Positions 33,712-42,888 of a stretch of DNA of 64,000 nucleotides are shown in pieces. Position 1 is the stretch's first letter, and each line of letters opens with the position of its first letter. The position numbers and the translations under genes are program-made. The notes below the pieces were generated by a model. The model did not search any database. It was not told the origin of the DNA and saw only the letters and a list, made by a program, of their open reading frames with translations. The stretch comes from Fen-1273 sp963837815 (GTDB taxonomy: Bacteria > Bacteroidota > Ignavibacteria > UBA10030 > UBA6906): NCBI GenBank assembly GCA_963837815.1, contig CAWIOS010000012.1, positions 868,001-932,000 on the forward strand, in the 5' to 3' direction.

Positions 33712-35328
33712 TTAGTGAGTACGCCGGATGGAGAACGAGCTTGACTCCCCTTCCCGCGTGGAAGGGAGCGTCACAACGACGCCGATCGGTCCCGCGGAGC
33801 GGAGCGCCAGAGGAAACGGTTTCTCCCTGCGGCCGTTGATTTCAATTGTAAGGCCCCCGTGTTCGAAACCAGAGGGAAATGATACCAGGAGAACCTGATC
33901 GGTCGGCCCGGAATATGAACCGGCAGTGCTGTCGCGCGTCATCCGGTAACGGAGCGTTCGCCCTCTGTACCGGAGGGTCTGGCCGAACCCCCTCGCCCAG
34001 AACTCATCCGTCACTGTCGGATCGAGGCGTATCGACCCGTCGAGCATGAAATCCACACCCAGAAGAAACCGCTGGACTATCCTTATGTAATTGGCGGGAT
34101 ATTCGCAATAGGTGTTCGGCCCCGTCGCGACGGCGCCCCCTTTTCCGTCAGGCTCATACCGCTCGTGCCAGTAGTAGCCGCTGTCACGGCCGATCCTGCT
34201 CACTGTGCGAAGACCCTCCAGGAGCCCTGCAGCGTCCCCCATCCGCGCACGGGCCCACGCCTCAAGATACCAGACCCGCCCCATCGCCGCAAGATCATGG
34301 CTGTCGGGATAATTGAACTCCCAGGGTTCGTACGTTTCGGGGTGGGCCGCGATCCCGGTCGGGACCCCCCCGTAACGGAATCGATTCTCGTTTCGCAGTT
34401 TCGGCCAGAGGATCGACTCCTGCTCCGGGGTCGCAAGCCCCGTGGCGATCGCGGCCCAATCCACGTCCGTCAACCCGTGTCCCGCCACGACACCGTGGAC
34501 GGGGTTCACGTATTCCGCAAAATGATCGCCGACCCAGAACCGGGTTACAAAATGTTTCCGGATTCGCTCCGCAATACGGCCGAACCGGACGGCAACGGAG
34601 TCGTTCCCCGCGATCAGGTTGAGTGCAGCGGCCTTCCGGAACGCATCCACGGCAAAACACTGTGCGACGCCGTCGGATTCGAGCCGCGTCGGACGCTCGA
34701 CATAATATCCGCCCCCTCTCACCGCCCCGGAATCCGTTGTCAGTGATCCAAGAAAGTCCGCGGCAAGGTTGACCGACGGGAGCTGGGCAAGGAGCCAGGC
34801 TGTGTCGAGCGTCGTTCTGAATATCACATCCGCGTTCTGAATGTACGTCGGGCTCCCCAGCGCCTCAAGGGGATTCCCGGGGACCCAGTGGACGTACAAT
34901 CCCCCGTTCGCGGATACGAACGCCGGAAAACCCTTCGGACCGATATCTTTCCCGGCCGACGCAGGCAGTATCGCAATCGGAAGGAGACCGTTGTTTCTCT
35001 GGAACCATTTCACGTACTCCCAGTTCGCCTCCACGACGCTTACCTTCCCGAGCCACAGGAGGGCGTCGGTCATCTGGTGGCCGTCGAGAGAGGGATACGT
35101 GTTGCCGAATCCCGCCCCGTGCCCGTCGGCGTACACGCAGAAGTATCCCGGGAACACGTCCGGGTTCACCGCCGCGAGAACGTTTTGAACGGCCGCCCGT
35201 TCGTACGTCACCGTGAGAGAGGTGTCCGGGAGGTCCGGGGCCTCAACCCGGAAACGGGTGCGGCAAGGAAGCGCGGATTCGGCGGCGATGAGGAAAAGGA
35301 GGCAGCAGGGAACGATACGAGGTCTCAT
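33712..35328 (-). CDS. Secreted six-hairpin glycosidase-like protein, family not assigned
   Basis: The 538-residue product has a signal peptide (PRIVPCCLLFLIAAESA) and an (alpha/alpha)6-barrel pattern with aromatic and acidic blocks: HQMTDALLWLGKV, YVKWFQRNNGLLPIAILPAS, PWEFNYPDSHDLAAMGRVWY and EYPANYIRIVQRFLLGV. A final beta segment has LTIEINGRREKPFPL. I do not recognise a specific GH family. The layout resembles bacterial proteins distantly related to GH78/GH95-type six-hairpin enzymes. It lies 66 nt downstream of the purine-type operon on the same strand, but its function is unrelated to it and it is probably read through by chance. Catalytic residues cannot be named with confidence. Confidence 0.65.
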   Translation of the reverse strand: MRPRIVPCCLLFLIAAESALPCRTRFRVEAPDLPDTSLTVTYERAAVQNVLAAVNPDVFPGYFCVYADGHGAGFGNTYPSLDGHQMTDALLWLGKVSVVEANWEYVKWFQRNNGLLPIAILPASAGKDIGPKGFPAFVSANGGLYVHWVPGNPLEALGSPTYIQNADVIFRTTLDTAWLLAQLPSVNLAADFLGSLTTDSGAVRGGGYYVERPTRLESDGVAQCFAVDAFRKAAALNLIAGNDSVAVRFGRIAERIRKHFVTRFWVGDHFAEYVNPVHGVVAGHGLTDVDWAAIATGLATPEQESILWPKLRNENRFRYGGVPTGIAAHPETYEPWEFNYPDSHDLAAMGRVWYLEAWARARMGDAAGLLEGLRTVSRIGRDSGYYWHERYEPDGKGGAVATGPNTYCEYPANYIRIVQRFLLGVDFMLDGSIRLDPTVTDEFWARGFGQTLRYRGRTLRYRMTRDSTAGSYSGPTDQVLLVSFPSGFEHGGLTIEINGRREKPFPLALRSAGPIGVVVTLPSTREGESSSFSIRRTH

Positions 35329-35393
35329 GGCGCGATCGATCGCCGGAAATTATCCCGGTCTCTCCAGTGTGTGCTGCAACGGTCCGGCACGGG

Positions 35394-36512
35394 CTATCCT
35401 CCTGCGGGGTCGGATTTGAAACCAAGAGGCGCCCCGGGGGAGCGCCGGGCATGAATCATCTCGGCGACGATACTGACGGCGATCTCTCCCGGGGAAACCG
35501 CGCCGATATCAAGCCCTATCGGCGTGCGGACACGACGGAGCGCGTCGGGAGGAACGCCGCGCGCGGTAAGCCGCTCGAACGCGATGGCGACTTTTTTCCT
35601 GCTCCCGATCATGCCGACGTATCCCGCCGGAGTCGTCGCGGCCAACTCGAGAACCGTTTCGTCCGCCCTGTGCCCCCGCGTGACGATGACAATCGACGAA
35701 GACGGCTTCAGTGCGATCTGCGCGAACGAAGCGACGAAGTCCGTGGCGATTGTCCGCGCGGCTTCAGGGAACCGGCCGGGGTTTGCGAATTCCGGCCTGT
35801 CATCGATCACGGTCACCCTGAACCCCGCCACCGCGGCGATCTTCGACACGGCCCGGGCGACATGCCCCCCGCCGAAAATATAGAGGGAGGGAGCGCCGGC
35901 CACGTGTTCAAGCATCAACAGCCCTTCCCGGACAGGGATACGCGCAACGTTTCCGGTCCGGCTGATTCCTTCAATCGCTTCGACGAGCAATTGGCGCTCC
36001 GGGAGAAATCTCCGGAAGAGGCGGGCCGGGTCGGCGGACTGACCGGCATCGTCCGGTGACCGGGCCTTATGATCTGCCGGCGTACCGGGCGGGATCAGAA
36101 ACCGATCCAGTACGGCGCCGTCCGTTCCGACGAGCGTCCCCCGTACAGAATCCTCCCCGGCATCCCGGCGTTCATTCAGCGATTCTACGAACCTGAGGTC
36201 GCGCTCCGTGACGGGCTCAATGAACACCTCGAGGGTCCCGCCGCACAGCATGCCGCTTTCCAGGTGGTCCTCATCGAGCGTGAACGTCATCACGGCTGAC
36301 TTTCCGGTCACGGAGAGACCCCGGGCGGCGGTGATGACGTCTCCCTCGACGCACCCTCCGCCGATCGTCCCGGCAAGCCTCTCACCTGATTCGCTGACGA
36401 GCATGCGCGCAAGGGCGGACGAGGGGGTGGATCCCGAGGCGCCGATGACCGTGGCGAGGACGACCCGGGAGCGCGCGCGGAGAATTCCGGGGAGTGAATC
36501 GAATGCGTCCAT
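35394..36512 (-). CDS. xdhC: XdhC-family molybdenum cofactor maturation protein
   Basis: The ATG at 36512 overlaps the ygeW stop (TGATG), giving 372 residues. The N-terminal XdhC/CoxI domain contains VLATVIGASGSTPSSALARM and GTIGGGCVEGDV; the C-terminal Rossmann domain contains LYIFGGGHVARAVSKIA, VIDDRPEFANPGRFP and YVGMIGSRKKV. XdhC binds molybdenum cofactor, helps add the terminal sulfur and inserts it into xanthine dehydrogenase. It is the last gene of the 17.6-kb operon, consistent with serving both Mo hydroxylases encoded upstream. Confidence 0.9.
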   Translation of the reverse strand: MDAFDSLPGILRARSRVVLATVIGASGSTPSSALARMLVSESGERLAGTIGGGCVEGDVITAARGLSVTGKSAVMTFTLDEDHLESGMLCGGTLEVFIEPVTERDLRFVESLNERRDAGEDSVRGTLVGTDGAVLDRFLIPPGTPADHKARSPDDAGQSADPARLFRRFLPERQLLVEAIEGISRTGNVARIPVREGLLMLEHVAGAPSLYIFGGGHVARAVSKIAAVAGFRVTVIDDRPEFANPGRFPEAARTIATDFVASFAQIALKPSSSIVIVTRGHRADETVLELAATTPAGYVGMIGSRKKVAIAFERLTARGVPPDALRRVRTPIGLDIGAVSPGEIAVSIVAEMIHARRSPGAPLGFKSDPAGG

Positions 36513-37516
36513 CACATTGTCAGCGCCATGACCGATTTGCACGTATGAAGGCGGTTCTCCGCCTCGGGGAAGACGCGTGAACGGGGCCCGTCGATGACGG
36601 GGTCGGTAACCTCGAACCCCCGGTCGGCGGGGAGACAGTGCATGTAAATGGCATCCTTCGAGGCGACACCCATCCGGCGCTCGTCACAGATCCAGTCTTT
36701 GTACTTCTTCGATATCTCGAGCGCTTCCTGCGGGTTGCGGAAGAGGGACTCGATCCCCCATGATTTGGGATACACGATGTCGGCGCCCTGCAGGGCCTCG
36801 TCCATCGAATCAACAACCTCGAACTTCGTTCCGTTCTTCGCCGCCATGTCGCGTGCATATGCCATGGGACCCTTCATCAGCGCGTATTCCGGGGGATGGG
36901 CAAGTGTCACGTCGAGCCCGAACCGGGTCATCAGGGTTATGAGTCCCTGGGGAACGGACATCGGTTTGGCATAGCTCGGCGCATAGGCCCAGGAGACAGC
37001 GATCTTCAGCCCGCGGAGGTTCTTTCCGAATTCTTCGCGGATCGTCATCAGATCGGCAAGCGTCTGGAACGGGTGGTCGATATCGCACTGCATGTTCAGA
37101 ACAGGGACTTTCGCGTGCTCTGCGACCGTGCGCATGTAGGCATTCCCCTCCCCGGGGAGAAGGTCGTGCCGGATCGCGATGGCGTGGCCGTACCCGGAAA
37201 GTATCGTCCCCATGTCACGCGGCGATTCTCCGTGTGCGACCTGCGACGTCTCCGCCGCAATGAAATGCGCGTGCGCGCCGAGCTGCGTGGCCCCCGCCTC
37301 GAACGAATTTCGCGTTCTCGTCGATTTGTCAAAGAAAAAGAGGAAGACCGTCTTGTCGGGGAGATACCGGGTCGGCTTCCCCTGCTTGAATGCTCTCTTC
37401 AGCTGTGCGGCGGTATCGAGTGCGAGCTCGATTTCCTTCACGGTCCATTCGCGCGTCTCGATGTAGTCCCGGCCGCGGACGGTGCCGGGGAGCTTCTGCA
37501 GTTTTACGGGGGGCAT
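36512..37516 (-). CDS. ygeW: Knotted carbamoyltransferase YgeW
   Basis: The 334-residue protein is a member of the aspartate/ornithine carbamoyltransferase superfamily. The carbamoyl-phosphate motif reads FFDKSTRTRNSFEAG (STRTR at about residues 64-68), the second motif reads HPFQTLADLMTI (HPxQ-type), and the OTC-like MHCLPADRGFEVTDPVIDG lies near the end. YgeW proteins have a knotted fold and an unknown amino-substrate. In the gut uric-acid degradation cluster YgeW is one of the required gene products, presumably handling a ureido or carbamoyl intermediate. It overlaps xdhC by 1 nt and lies downstream of ygeY. It is shorter than E. coli YgeW by about 60 residues. Confidence 0.9.
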   Translation of the reverse strand: MPPVKLQKLPGTVRGRDYIETREWTVKEIELALDTAAQLKRAFKQGKPTRYLPDKTVFLFFFDKSTRTRNSFEAGATQLGAHAHFIAAETSQVAHGESPRDMGTILSGYGHAIAIRHDLLPGEGNAYMRTVAEHAKVPVLNMQCDIDHPFQTLADLMTIREEFGKNLRGLKIAVSWAYAPSYAKPMSVPQGLITLMTRFGLDVTLAHPPEYALMKGPMAYARDMAAKNGTKFEVVDSMDEALQGADIVYPKSWGIESLFRNPQEALEISKKYKDWICDERRMGVASKDAIYMHCLPADRGFEVTDPVIDGPRSRVFPEAENRLHTCKSVMALTM

Positions 37517-37593
37517 AATCGTGGGCTCCCAGTTGTTCGGACAGCGTTTCGGTTGAATCGATCAGCGTTCCGGCATCCGCCCCGGCAGGGCGG

Positions 37594-38787
37594 TCAGCGG
37601 GAGAAATACACACCCGGGAATGCCGCATACCAGGCGGACGCCTTCACGAGATCGTCGACGGGAATCTGTTCGGTCGCCATGTGCGCATAGATTTCGTCTC
37701 CCGGCCCGAACCCGATGCAGGGGATCCCGTGCATCCCCATGACGGCAACGCCGTTCGTGCTGAACACCCACCTCCCCACGCGGGGCTTCTTCCCGAAGAG
37801 ACTGCTGTACGTCTCCACGCCGGCCGCGAGGAGCGGATGCGATTCGGGGAGGAGCCACGTCGGGTAGTATTTCTGCGTGGGATACGAGAGGCCGCGCCAG
37901 CTCGGGACGGCGTAGTTCAGCACAACGACCTCCGCGCCGGCCGATTCGACGGAGGGAAGTGCCCGTAGCTCGCGCAGGGCGGAGTCGAGGGTCTCGTGCG
38001 CGGCAAGCCGCCTGTCGAGGTGAATCGCGGACGAATCGGCAACCGCGCAGAGAGAAGGGGAGGTCGACCGTATTTCAGCGACAGTCACTGTCCCCTTTCC
38101 CAGGAACGGCTCGCCCGTCAGCCTCTCATTCAGCTTCTCTATGTCAAGCACTATCGGGGCCATTTTGTAGACCGCGTTGACCCCCCGCTCGGGAGCGGAG
38201 CCATGGCATGAGATCCCCTTTGTCCGGACCTCGACCTCCATCCTCCCCCGGTGCCCCCGGTACACGCCGAGGTTCGTCGGCTCAGTGATGACGACCGCCT
38301 CAGGCCGGATCCTGTCCTCGTTGAGGATGTACTGCCAGCAGAGCCCGTCGCAATCCTCCTCCTGGACGCTCCCCACGACATAGAGCGTATAGTCTCCTTC
38401 GAGGCCGAGCTGCTTGATCAGCTTGCCGCCGTGCACGATGGAGGCAAGCGCCCCCTTCATGTCGCAGGCGCCCCGGCCGTAAATAATTCCATCCTTCTCG
38501 GCTCCCCTGAACGGGTCGATGGCCCAGTTCCGCGGATTCCCCACGTCCACGGTATCGACGTGAGCGTCGAATGCGATCACGCGCTTCCCGCTCCCTATCC
38601 GTCCGAGTATGTTTCCCATGGGGTCGACCGTCACCTCGTCGAACGCGCAGGCTTCCATCTCCCCACGTATGCGTGAGACGACCTCCTCCTCGTGCGAGCT
38701 GACGGATCTGATCGCGATCAGGTCGCGGAGGAATTTCGCAACGGAGCGTTCATTCCGTATCGCAGCGGCAAGTATGGTGTCTGTCAT
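37594..38787 (-). CDS. ygeY: M20-type metallohydrolase YgeY
   Basis: A 397-residue zinc hydrolase with all M20 ligands: AFDAHVDTVDVG (HxD, about residues 73-78), GRGACDMKGALASI (bridging Asp), VGSVQEEDCDG (catalytic Glu pair) and GPGDEIYAHMATE near the end (last His). The family label used for these is selenium-metabolism-linked hydrolase YgeY. In the uric-acid cluster YgeY is thought to hydrolyse a carbamoylated or ureido intermediate. It lies 77 nt upstream of ygeW. It has no signal peptide and should be cytoplasmic. Confidence 0.9.
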   Translation of the reverse strand: MTDTILAAAIRNERSVAKFLRDLIAIRSVSSHEEEVVSRIRGEMEACAFDEVTVDPMGNILGRIGSGKRVIAFDAHVDTVDVGNPRNWAIDPFRGAEKDGIIYGRGACDMKGALASIVHGGKLIKQLGLEGDYTLYVVGSVQEEDCDGLCWQYILNEDRIRPEAVVITEPTNLGVYRGHRGRMEVEVRTKGISCHGSAPERGVNAVYKMAPIVLDIEKLNERLTGEPFLGKGTVTVAEIRSTSPSLCAVADSSAIHLDRRLAAHETLDSALRELRALPSVESAGAEVVVLNYAVPSWRGLSYPTQKYYPTWLLPESHPLLAAGVETYSSLFGKKPRVGRWVFSTNGVAVMGMHGIPCIGFGPGDEIYAHMATEQIPVDDLVKASAWYAAFPGVYFSR

Positions 38788-38862
38788 GTGCGATTCACGT
38801 AGTGAGGTATCGACGGCATCCCGCGCGGCACGGCATGCGCCGGCTCTTCCGTCATCGCCGGA

Positions 38863-40326
38863 TTACGACGCAAGCGCGTTGAATCTCCCGATAAGGCGGT
38901 CGAACCCCGCGACCTCGTCTTCGAACAATGAGCGCCAGTATTCGGGATCCCACTGCGCGTTCAGCTCTTCGGGGGTCTTCCCCTGCTGTTCCACCCACGT
39001 GTAGTATTTCAGGTTGTGGACCGCCTTCCTCTCGTAATGCGTCAGCTCCCTGAAGTACCCGATCCCCTGGTGGTGGAGGGGCCCCGCGCAATCCCGGGCC
39101 GCGTCGATCTGGGTGTACCGTCCCCGCTCACGCGCGAGATCCCCGAGCCGTGACCTGTACAGGTCGGAGGAATCCGTGAACACCGTAAAGACCACGTCCT
39201 CCGCTCCGAGCTCGAAATACTTCGCCGTCTTTATCGACGCGAGGAGGTTGCCGATCCCGGAAATCCCGAGAAGGGGGAGCATCCCCGGCACGCCCGGCGC
39301 GACTCCGAGAGAACCGAGATACTCCTGCCCCGCGGGATCGTTGAAGAGACGGAGCACCCTGATGCAGTCCTCGTCGTCGACAGCCGCCACGGCGTCGGTA
39401 TTCATGACGTTGTGCACCCAGGGGACGTGCTTGTCGCCGATCCCTTCGATCCTGTGAGCCCCGAACCCGTTCATGAGGAGCGTCGGGCACTGAAGCGCTT
39501 CGCCCGCCACGGTCCTGCACCCGGGGAATCTCGTCTTCAGGTAGTCCCCCGCGGCGATCGTCCCCGCGGACCCCGTCGCCGAAATGAACGCCGCCGGCTG
39601 ACGGCCGTGAAGCCCGAGGCCATTGAAGACCTCCTCGATGGCGGGACCCGTGACATTGTAGTGGAATATCGGGTTCCCGAATTCCTCGAATTGATTGAAT
39701 ATGACGTTGAGGGGGTCCTTTTTCAGCTCCCAGCACCTGTCATAGATCTCCTTGACATTCGACTCGCACCCGGGCGTGGCAATGACCTCGGCGCCGATCT
39801 CCCTGAGCCACTCGAACCGCTCCCGGGACATTTCCTCGGGGAGCACGGCGACCGGCGTGCAGCCGAGAAGGGCACAGTCGAACGCTCCCCCGCGGCAGAA
39901 ATTCCCCGTCGAGGGCCAGACGGCCCTGTGGCGGCCCGGGTCGAATTCGCCGCTGACAAGACGGGGGACAAGGCAGCCGAATGCCGCCCCAACCTTGTGC
40001 GCGCCTGTGGGGAAGAATTTGCCGGCGAGGCCGATGATGCGCGCACGGACTCCGGTGATCTCGCGGGGGATCTCGAGGAAGTTTACGTTCCCGTAGAGCC
40101 CCGTTGCGACATCATTCTTCCACGTGATACGGAAGAGGTTGACGGGGTTCACGTCCCAGAGCCCGACCCCCGCGAGGCGCGACGTGACGGACGGCGGAAT
40201 CGTCGAGGGGTCACGAAGCTGGGCAAACGTCGGTATGAGGATTCCCCGTTCCCGGCAGCGACGGGCGGTCTTTTCAATGACGTCCGGTTTCAACCGGCCT
40301 ATGATTTTCGAGTCCATCTCGTTCAT
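38863..40326 (-). CDS. Fold-type II PLP-dependent enzyme of the purine-type operon (not YgeX-like in sequence)
   Basis: The ATG at 40326 begins MNEMDSKIIGR (487 residues). The PLP lysine is probably in FFPTGAHKVGAAFGC (about residues 118-132), and the phosphate/cofactor loop reads WPSTGNFCRGGAFDCALL. This is an unusual form of the STGNHG loop of threonine dehydratase/synthase-like enzymes. Further family-like segments are FNQFEEFGNPIFHYN and SATGSAGTIAAGDYL. It occupies the position of ygeX (2,3-diaminopropionate ammonia-lyase) next to ygeY and ygeW, but I see no specific resemblance to E. coli YgeX. I infer a beta-elimination or C-N lyase acting on the amino acid produced from purine ring opening. 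Confidence 0.7.
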   Translation of the reverse strand: MNEMDSKIIGRLKPDVIEKTARRCRERGILIPTFAQLRDPSTIPPSVTSRLAGVGLWDVNPVNLFRITWKNDVATGLYGNVNFLEIPREITGVRARIIGLAGKFFPTGAHKVGAAFGCLVPRLVSGEFDPGRHRAVWPSTGNFCRGGAFDCALLGCTPVAVLPEEMSRERFEWLREIGAEVIATPGCESNVKEIYDRCWELKKDPLNVIFNQFEEFGNPIFHYNVTGPAIEEVFNGLGLHGRQPAAFISATGSAGTIAAGDYLKTRFPGCRTVAGEALQCPTLLMNGFGAHRIEGIGDKHVPWVHNVMNTDAVAAVDDEDCIRVLRLFNDPAGQEYLGSLGVAPGVPGMLPLLGISGIGNLLASIKTAKYFELGAEDVVFTVFTDSSDLYRSRLGDLARERGRYTQIDAARDCAGPLHHQGIGYFRELTHYERKAVHNLKYYTWVEQQGKTPEELNAQWDPEYWRSLFEDEVAGFDRLIGRFNALAS

Positions 40327-40387
40327 CAGATTCACCGTGCACAGGATAACGCACCGGCGGCCCCGCCCGGGCGGGGAGAACGGGCGT

Positions 40388-41611
40388 TCAGGAAATTTCA
40401 GAGAGCGAAATACAGCGTTCGGGGCATACAAGGGGGCAAAGCCCGCATCCCACGCAGCGTTCCGGATTCACGAGGGGAATCCGGGTTTCGCGCCGGTCTA
40501 TCGCCCCGTGCCCCCCGTCCCGGCAGGCGACATAGCAGACCTCGCACCCGATGCAGCGGGATTCGTCGATCACGCTCCGCACGCGCATCCGGGGAAGGTC
40601 ATCGTGAACCGCGATATGCGGGAGCGCCTTTCCCACGATCTCCCGCGGAGAGGAGAACCCCATCTCGTCCAGGTACTGCGACATCCCGCTCCGGAGATCC
40701 TCGATCACACGGAAGCCGTAGTGCATCACAAGCGTGCAGAACTGCACGCACCGGGCCCCCACGCTCATGAACTCCACTGCGTCGCGCCACGACGAGGCGC
40801 CGCCGGTACCGAGCACGGGGATGTTCACGTTCCGGCAGATCTCGGCGATCGTCCGGAGCGTGAGCGGCTTAATCGCGGGACCGGTGAGCCCGCTGTACGC
40901 CGAACGGCTCCCGAGCGGGGGATCGGGGACGAACGTATGGATGTCAATCCCCATGAGCGCCTGGAGCGAATTGGCCGCGGTCAGCGCGTCGGCGCCGCTC
41001 CTTCCGACTGCTTTCGCCACCTCGACGATATCAGTGACGTGCGGCGTTATCTTGATCGACACCGGTATGCGGCGGGCCGCCTCTTTCACCCAGCGGGCCG
41101 TCGTCTCCGTCGCAGCAACGCTCTGCGCGAGCATTTTCCCCGGATCCTCGCCGATGTTCCCCTGCGGGCAGGAGAAACTGCATTCGATCATGTCGGCGCC
41201 GGCGTTCTCCAGCCGTACCACGAGAGACTGCCAGTCCTCTTTCCTTCCGGCCATGATGCTTGCCGCGACGAACTTTTCCGGGAATTCTTCCTTGAGCGCC
41301 TTCACCGTCTGTTCCACGCGGTCCACGTGATGCGCCGAAATGAGGTCGATGTTCCCCATCCCGAACAGGAGCTTTCCGTCGTGATCGAACGAGGAGATCA
41401 TGGGATAGGCAAGGTCGACACGCATCCCCACCACGGACGTTGTCTTCAGGACCGCACCGGCCCACCCCATGCCGAACGCGCGCCGGACCATCCCGGCGTC
41501 GTCGGTGGAGGGGCCTGCCGCCAGTATGAACGGATTCTCCAGATGAAACCCCATGAGATCGTATGAGAGGTCCCGCACGGGCACGGCGCCGTTTGTTTTT
41601 CCGCCCGTCAT
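40388..41611 (-). CDS. PreA-like dihydropyrimidine-dehydrogenase relative with two [4Fe-4S] motifs
   Basis: This 407-residue protein begins inside the stop of its partner (ATGA). It combines an FMN (beta/alpha)8 domain of the dihydropyrimidine/dihydroorotate dehydrogenase family with a C-terminal ferredoxin region. The FMN domain has NPFILAAGPSTDD, KTTSVVGMRVDLAYPM, IKITPHVTDIVEVAKAVG, AYSGLTGPAIKPLTLR and NIPVLGTGGASSW; the ferredoxin region has CIGCEVCYVAC and CVGCGLCPLVCPERC. The active-site loop after SCPQ is short (GNIGEDPGK) and lacks the ACGQ cysteine that donates a proton in true dihydropyrimidine dehydrogenase. It probably reduces a purine-derived ring or oxo-purine rather than uracil. 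Its electron donor is the next upstream gene. Confidence 0.85.
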   Translation of the reverse strand: MTGGKTNGAVPVRDLSYDLMGFHLENPFILAAGPSTDDAGMVRRAFGMGWAGAVLKTTSVVGMRVDLAYPMISSFDHDGKLLFGMGNIDLISAHHVDRVEQTVKALKEEFPEKFVAASIMAGRKEDWQSLVVRLENAGADMIECSFSCPQGNIGEDPGKMLAQSVAATETTARWVKEAARRIPVSIKITPHVTDIVEVAKAVGRSGADALTAANSLQALMGIDIHTFVPDPPLGSRSAYSGLTGPAIKPLTLRTIAEICRNVNIPVLGTGGASSWRDAVEFMSVGARCVQFCTLVMHYGFRVIEDLRSGMSQYLDEMGFSSPREIVGKALPHIAVHDDLPRMRVRSVIDESRCIGCEVCYVACRDGGHGAIDRRETRIPLVNPERCVGCGLCPLVCPERCISLSEIS

Positions 41612-42888
41612 GATTGTCTCGTCAGGTACGCGTGGATCGACTTCGCGGCCTCGATGCCGTGCGCGAGGGAACGTACCACGGTCCCTTCTCCGCTGACCGC
41701 ATCTCCCCCGGCGAACACCCCGGGGAGGGACGTCTGGAAATTCCCGTCGACGGCGATATGTCCCCGGTGTGTGCACTCCAGCCGGGGGAGCCACTCCGCG
41801 CGGAGATCCTGGCCTACCGCGACGACGACGGAGTCGGCGGGGAGGAGGAAATCGGACCCGGGGATCTCGACGGGCACAGGCCTCCCCGAACCATCAATCT
41901 CTTTGCCGGGGCGCGTCCGGCGGCACATCACCCCCTCCACGTGATCGTCCCCCGCGATGGAGAGGGGGATGGAACGAAAACTGAACTCAACACCCATCCG
42001 GCGGGCCGCTGCGAGCTCCGCAGGCCAGACGAGCATATGCTCTTCCGAGCGTCTGTACAGGAGCGTGACTTCACCGGCGCCGAGAGACATTGCGGTGGCG
42101 GCCGCGTCGAGCGAGACATTCCCACCGCCGACAACGACGACGCGGGAGCCGATCGCGAGCGCGTGCGGTTTCTTCTTCGCCGTTTCAAGGAATTCGATGA
42201 CGGGGTACACGCCGGCGAGACCCTCCCCGGGGATTCCGAGCGTACGGTCGCGCCCGAGACCCGGGGCGATGAAGAGCGCATCATGGGTTCCGGCAATCGC
42301 TCCGAACGCGGCGGCATCGATACGGACATCATGAGGAGTGAAATACCTGGCGAGAATCCCTGTATCGCAGATGATGTCCTCCCCGGGAAGCCGGAATGAG
42401 GGGATGCTCTTCAGCGGCACACCCCCGGGGGGACCGTCATTGTACAGGTCAACATGATGTCCGAGCTTTCCCAGCTCGAACGCGCATCCGAGACCGGCCG
42501 GGCCCGCGCCGAGCACCGCGACGGATTTCCCCGTTCGCGGAGACCTCTCGGGGTGAAATTCCCGCCCCCTCTGTGAACGGGTCGCATACCGGTGAAGCTC
42601 GCGTATACGCACCGGGGCGTCCTGTTTCGCCTTGGTGCACGCCGCCTGACAGTAGATCTCGGAGGGACAGATGCTGCCGCAGGTGTCCGCGAGGGGATTC
42701 GCGTCCCGCACACGCCACGCGGCGCCCGGGCCGTTGCCGCTCCGGAGCATCGCGATGAACCCGGGGATGTCGATGTGCACGGGACACGCGGTTGTGCAGG
42801 GCGCGTCAAAGCAGTAGAGGCAGCGTTCGGCCTCCGCACGCGCTCCTCTCACGTCGAGATCATTCGCCGCCGACTTATCCGCCCTCAT
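41608..42888 (-). CDS. GltD/PreT-like FAD and NAD(P)-binding flavoprotein
   Basis: The ATG at 42888 follows GGAGG (426 residues). The N-terminus is rich in cysteines arranged for Fe-S clusters: CLYCFDAPCTTACPVHIDI and CGSICPSEIYCQAAC. It then has an FAD-binding motif SVAVLGAGPAGLGCAFELG (about residues 124-142) and an NADPH motif VVVVGGGNVSLDAAATAM. The C-terminal PGVFAGGDAVSGEGTVVRSLAHG (first 20 residues typical) is the FAD lid. Such proteins feed electrons from NAD(P)H to a dehydrogenase partner (GltB, PreA). It overlaps both neighbours and, with the PreA-like subunit, forms what I infer to be the reductase of this pathway. E. coli YgfK may combine these functions in one chain. Confidence 0.85.
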   Translation of the reverse strand: MRADKSAANDLDVRGARAEAERCLYCFDAPCTTACPVHIDIPGFIAMLRSGNGPGAAWRVRDANPLADTCGSICPSEIYCQAACTKAKQDAPVRIRELHRYATRSQRGREFHPERSPRTGKSVAVLGAGPAGLGCAFELGKLGHHVDLYNDGPPGGVPLKSIPSFRLPGEDIICDTGILARYFTPHDVRIDAAAFGAIAGTHDALFIAPGLGRDRTLGIPGEGLAGVYPVIEFLETAKKKPHALAIGSRVVVVGGGNVSLDAAATAMSLGAGEVTLLYRRSEEHMLVWPAELAAARRMGVEFSFRSIPLSIAGDDHVEGVMCRRTRPGKEIDGSGRPVPVEIPGSDFLLPADSVVVAVGQDLRAEWLPRLECTHRGHIAVDGNFQTSLPGVFAGGDAVSGEGTVVRSLAHGIEAAKSIHAYLTRQS

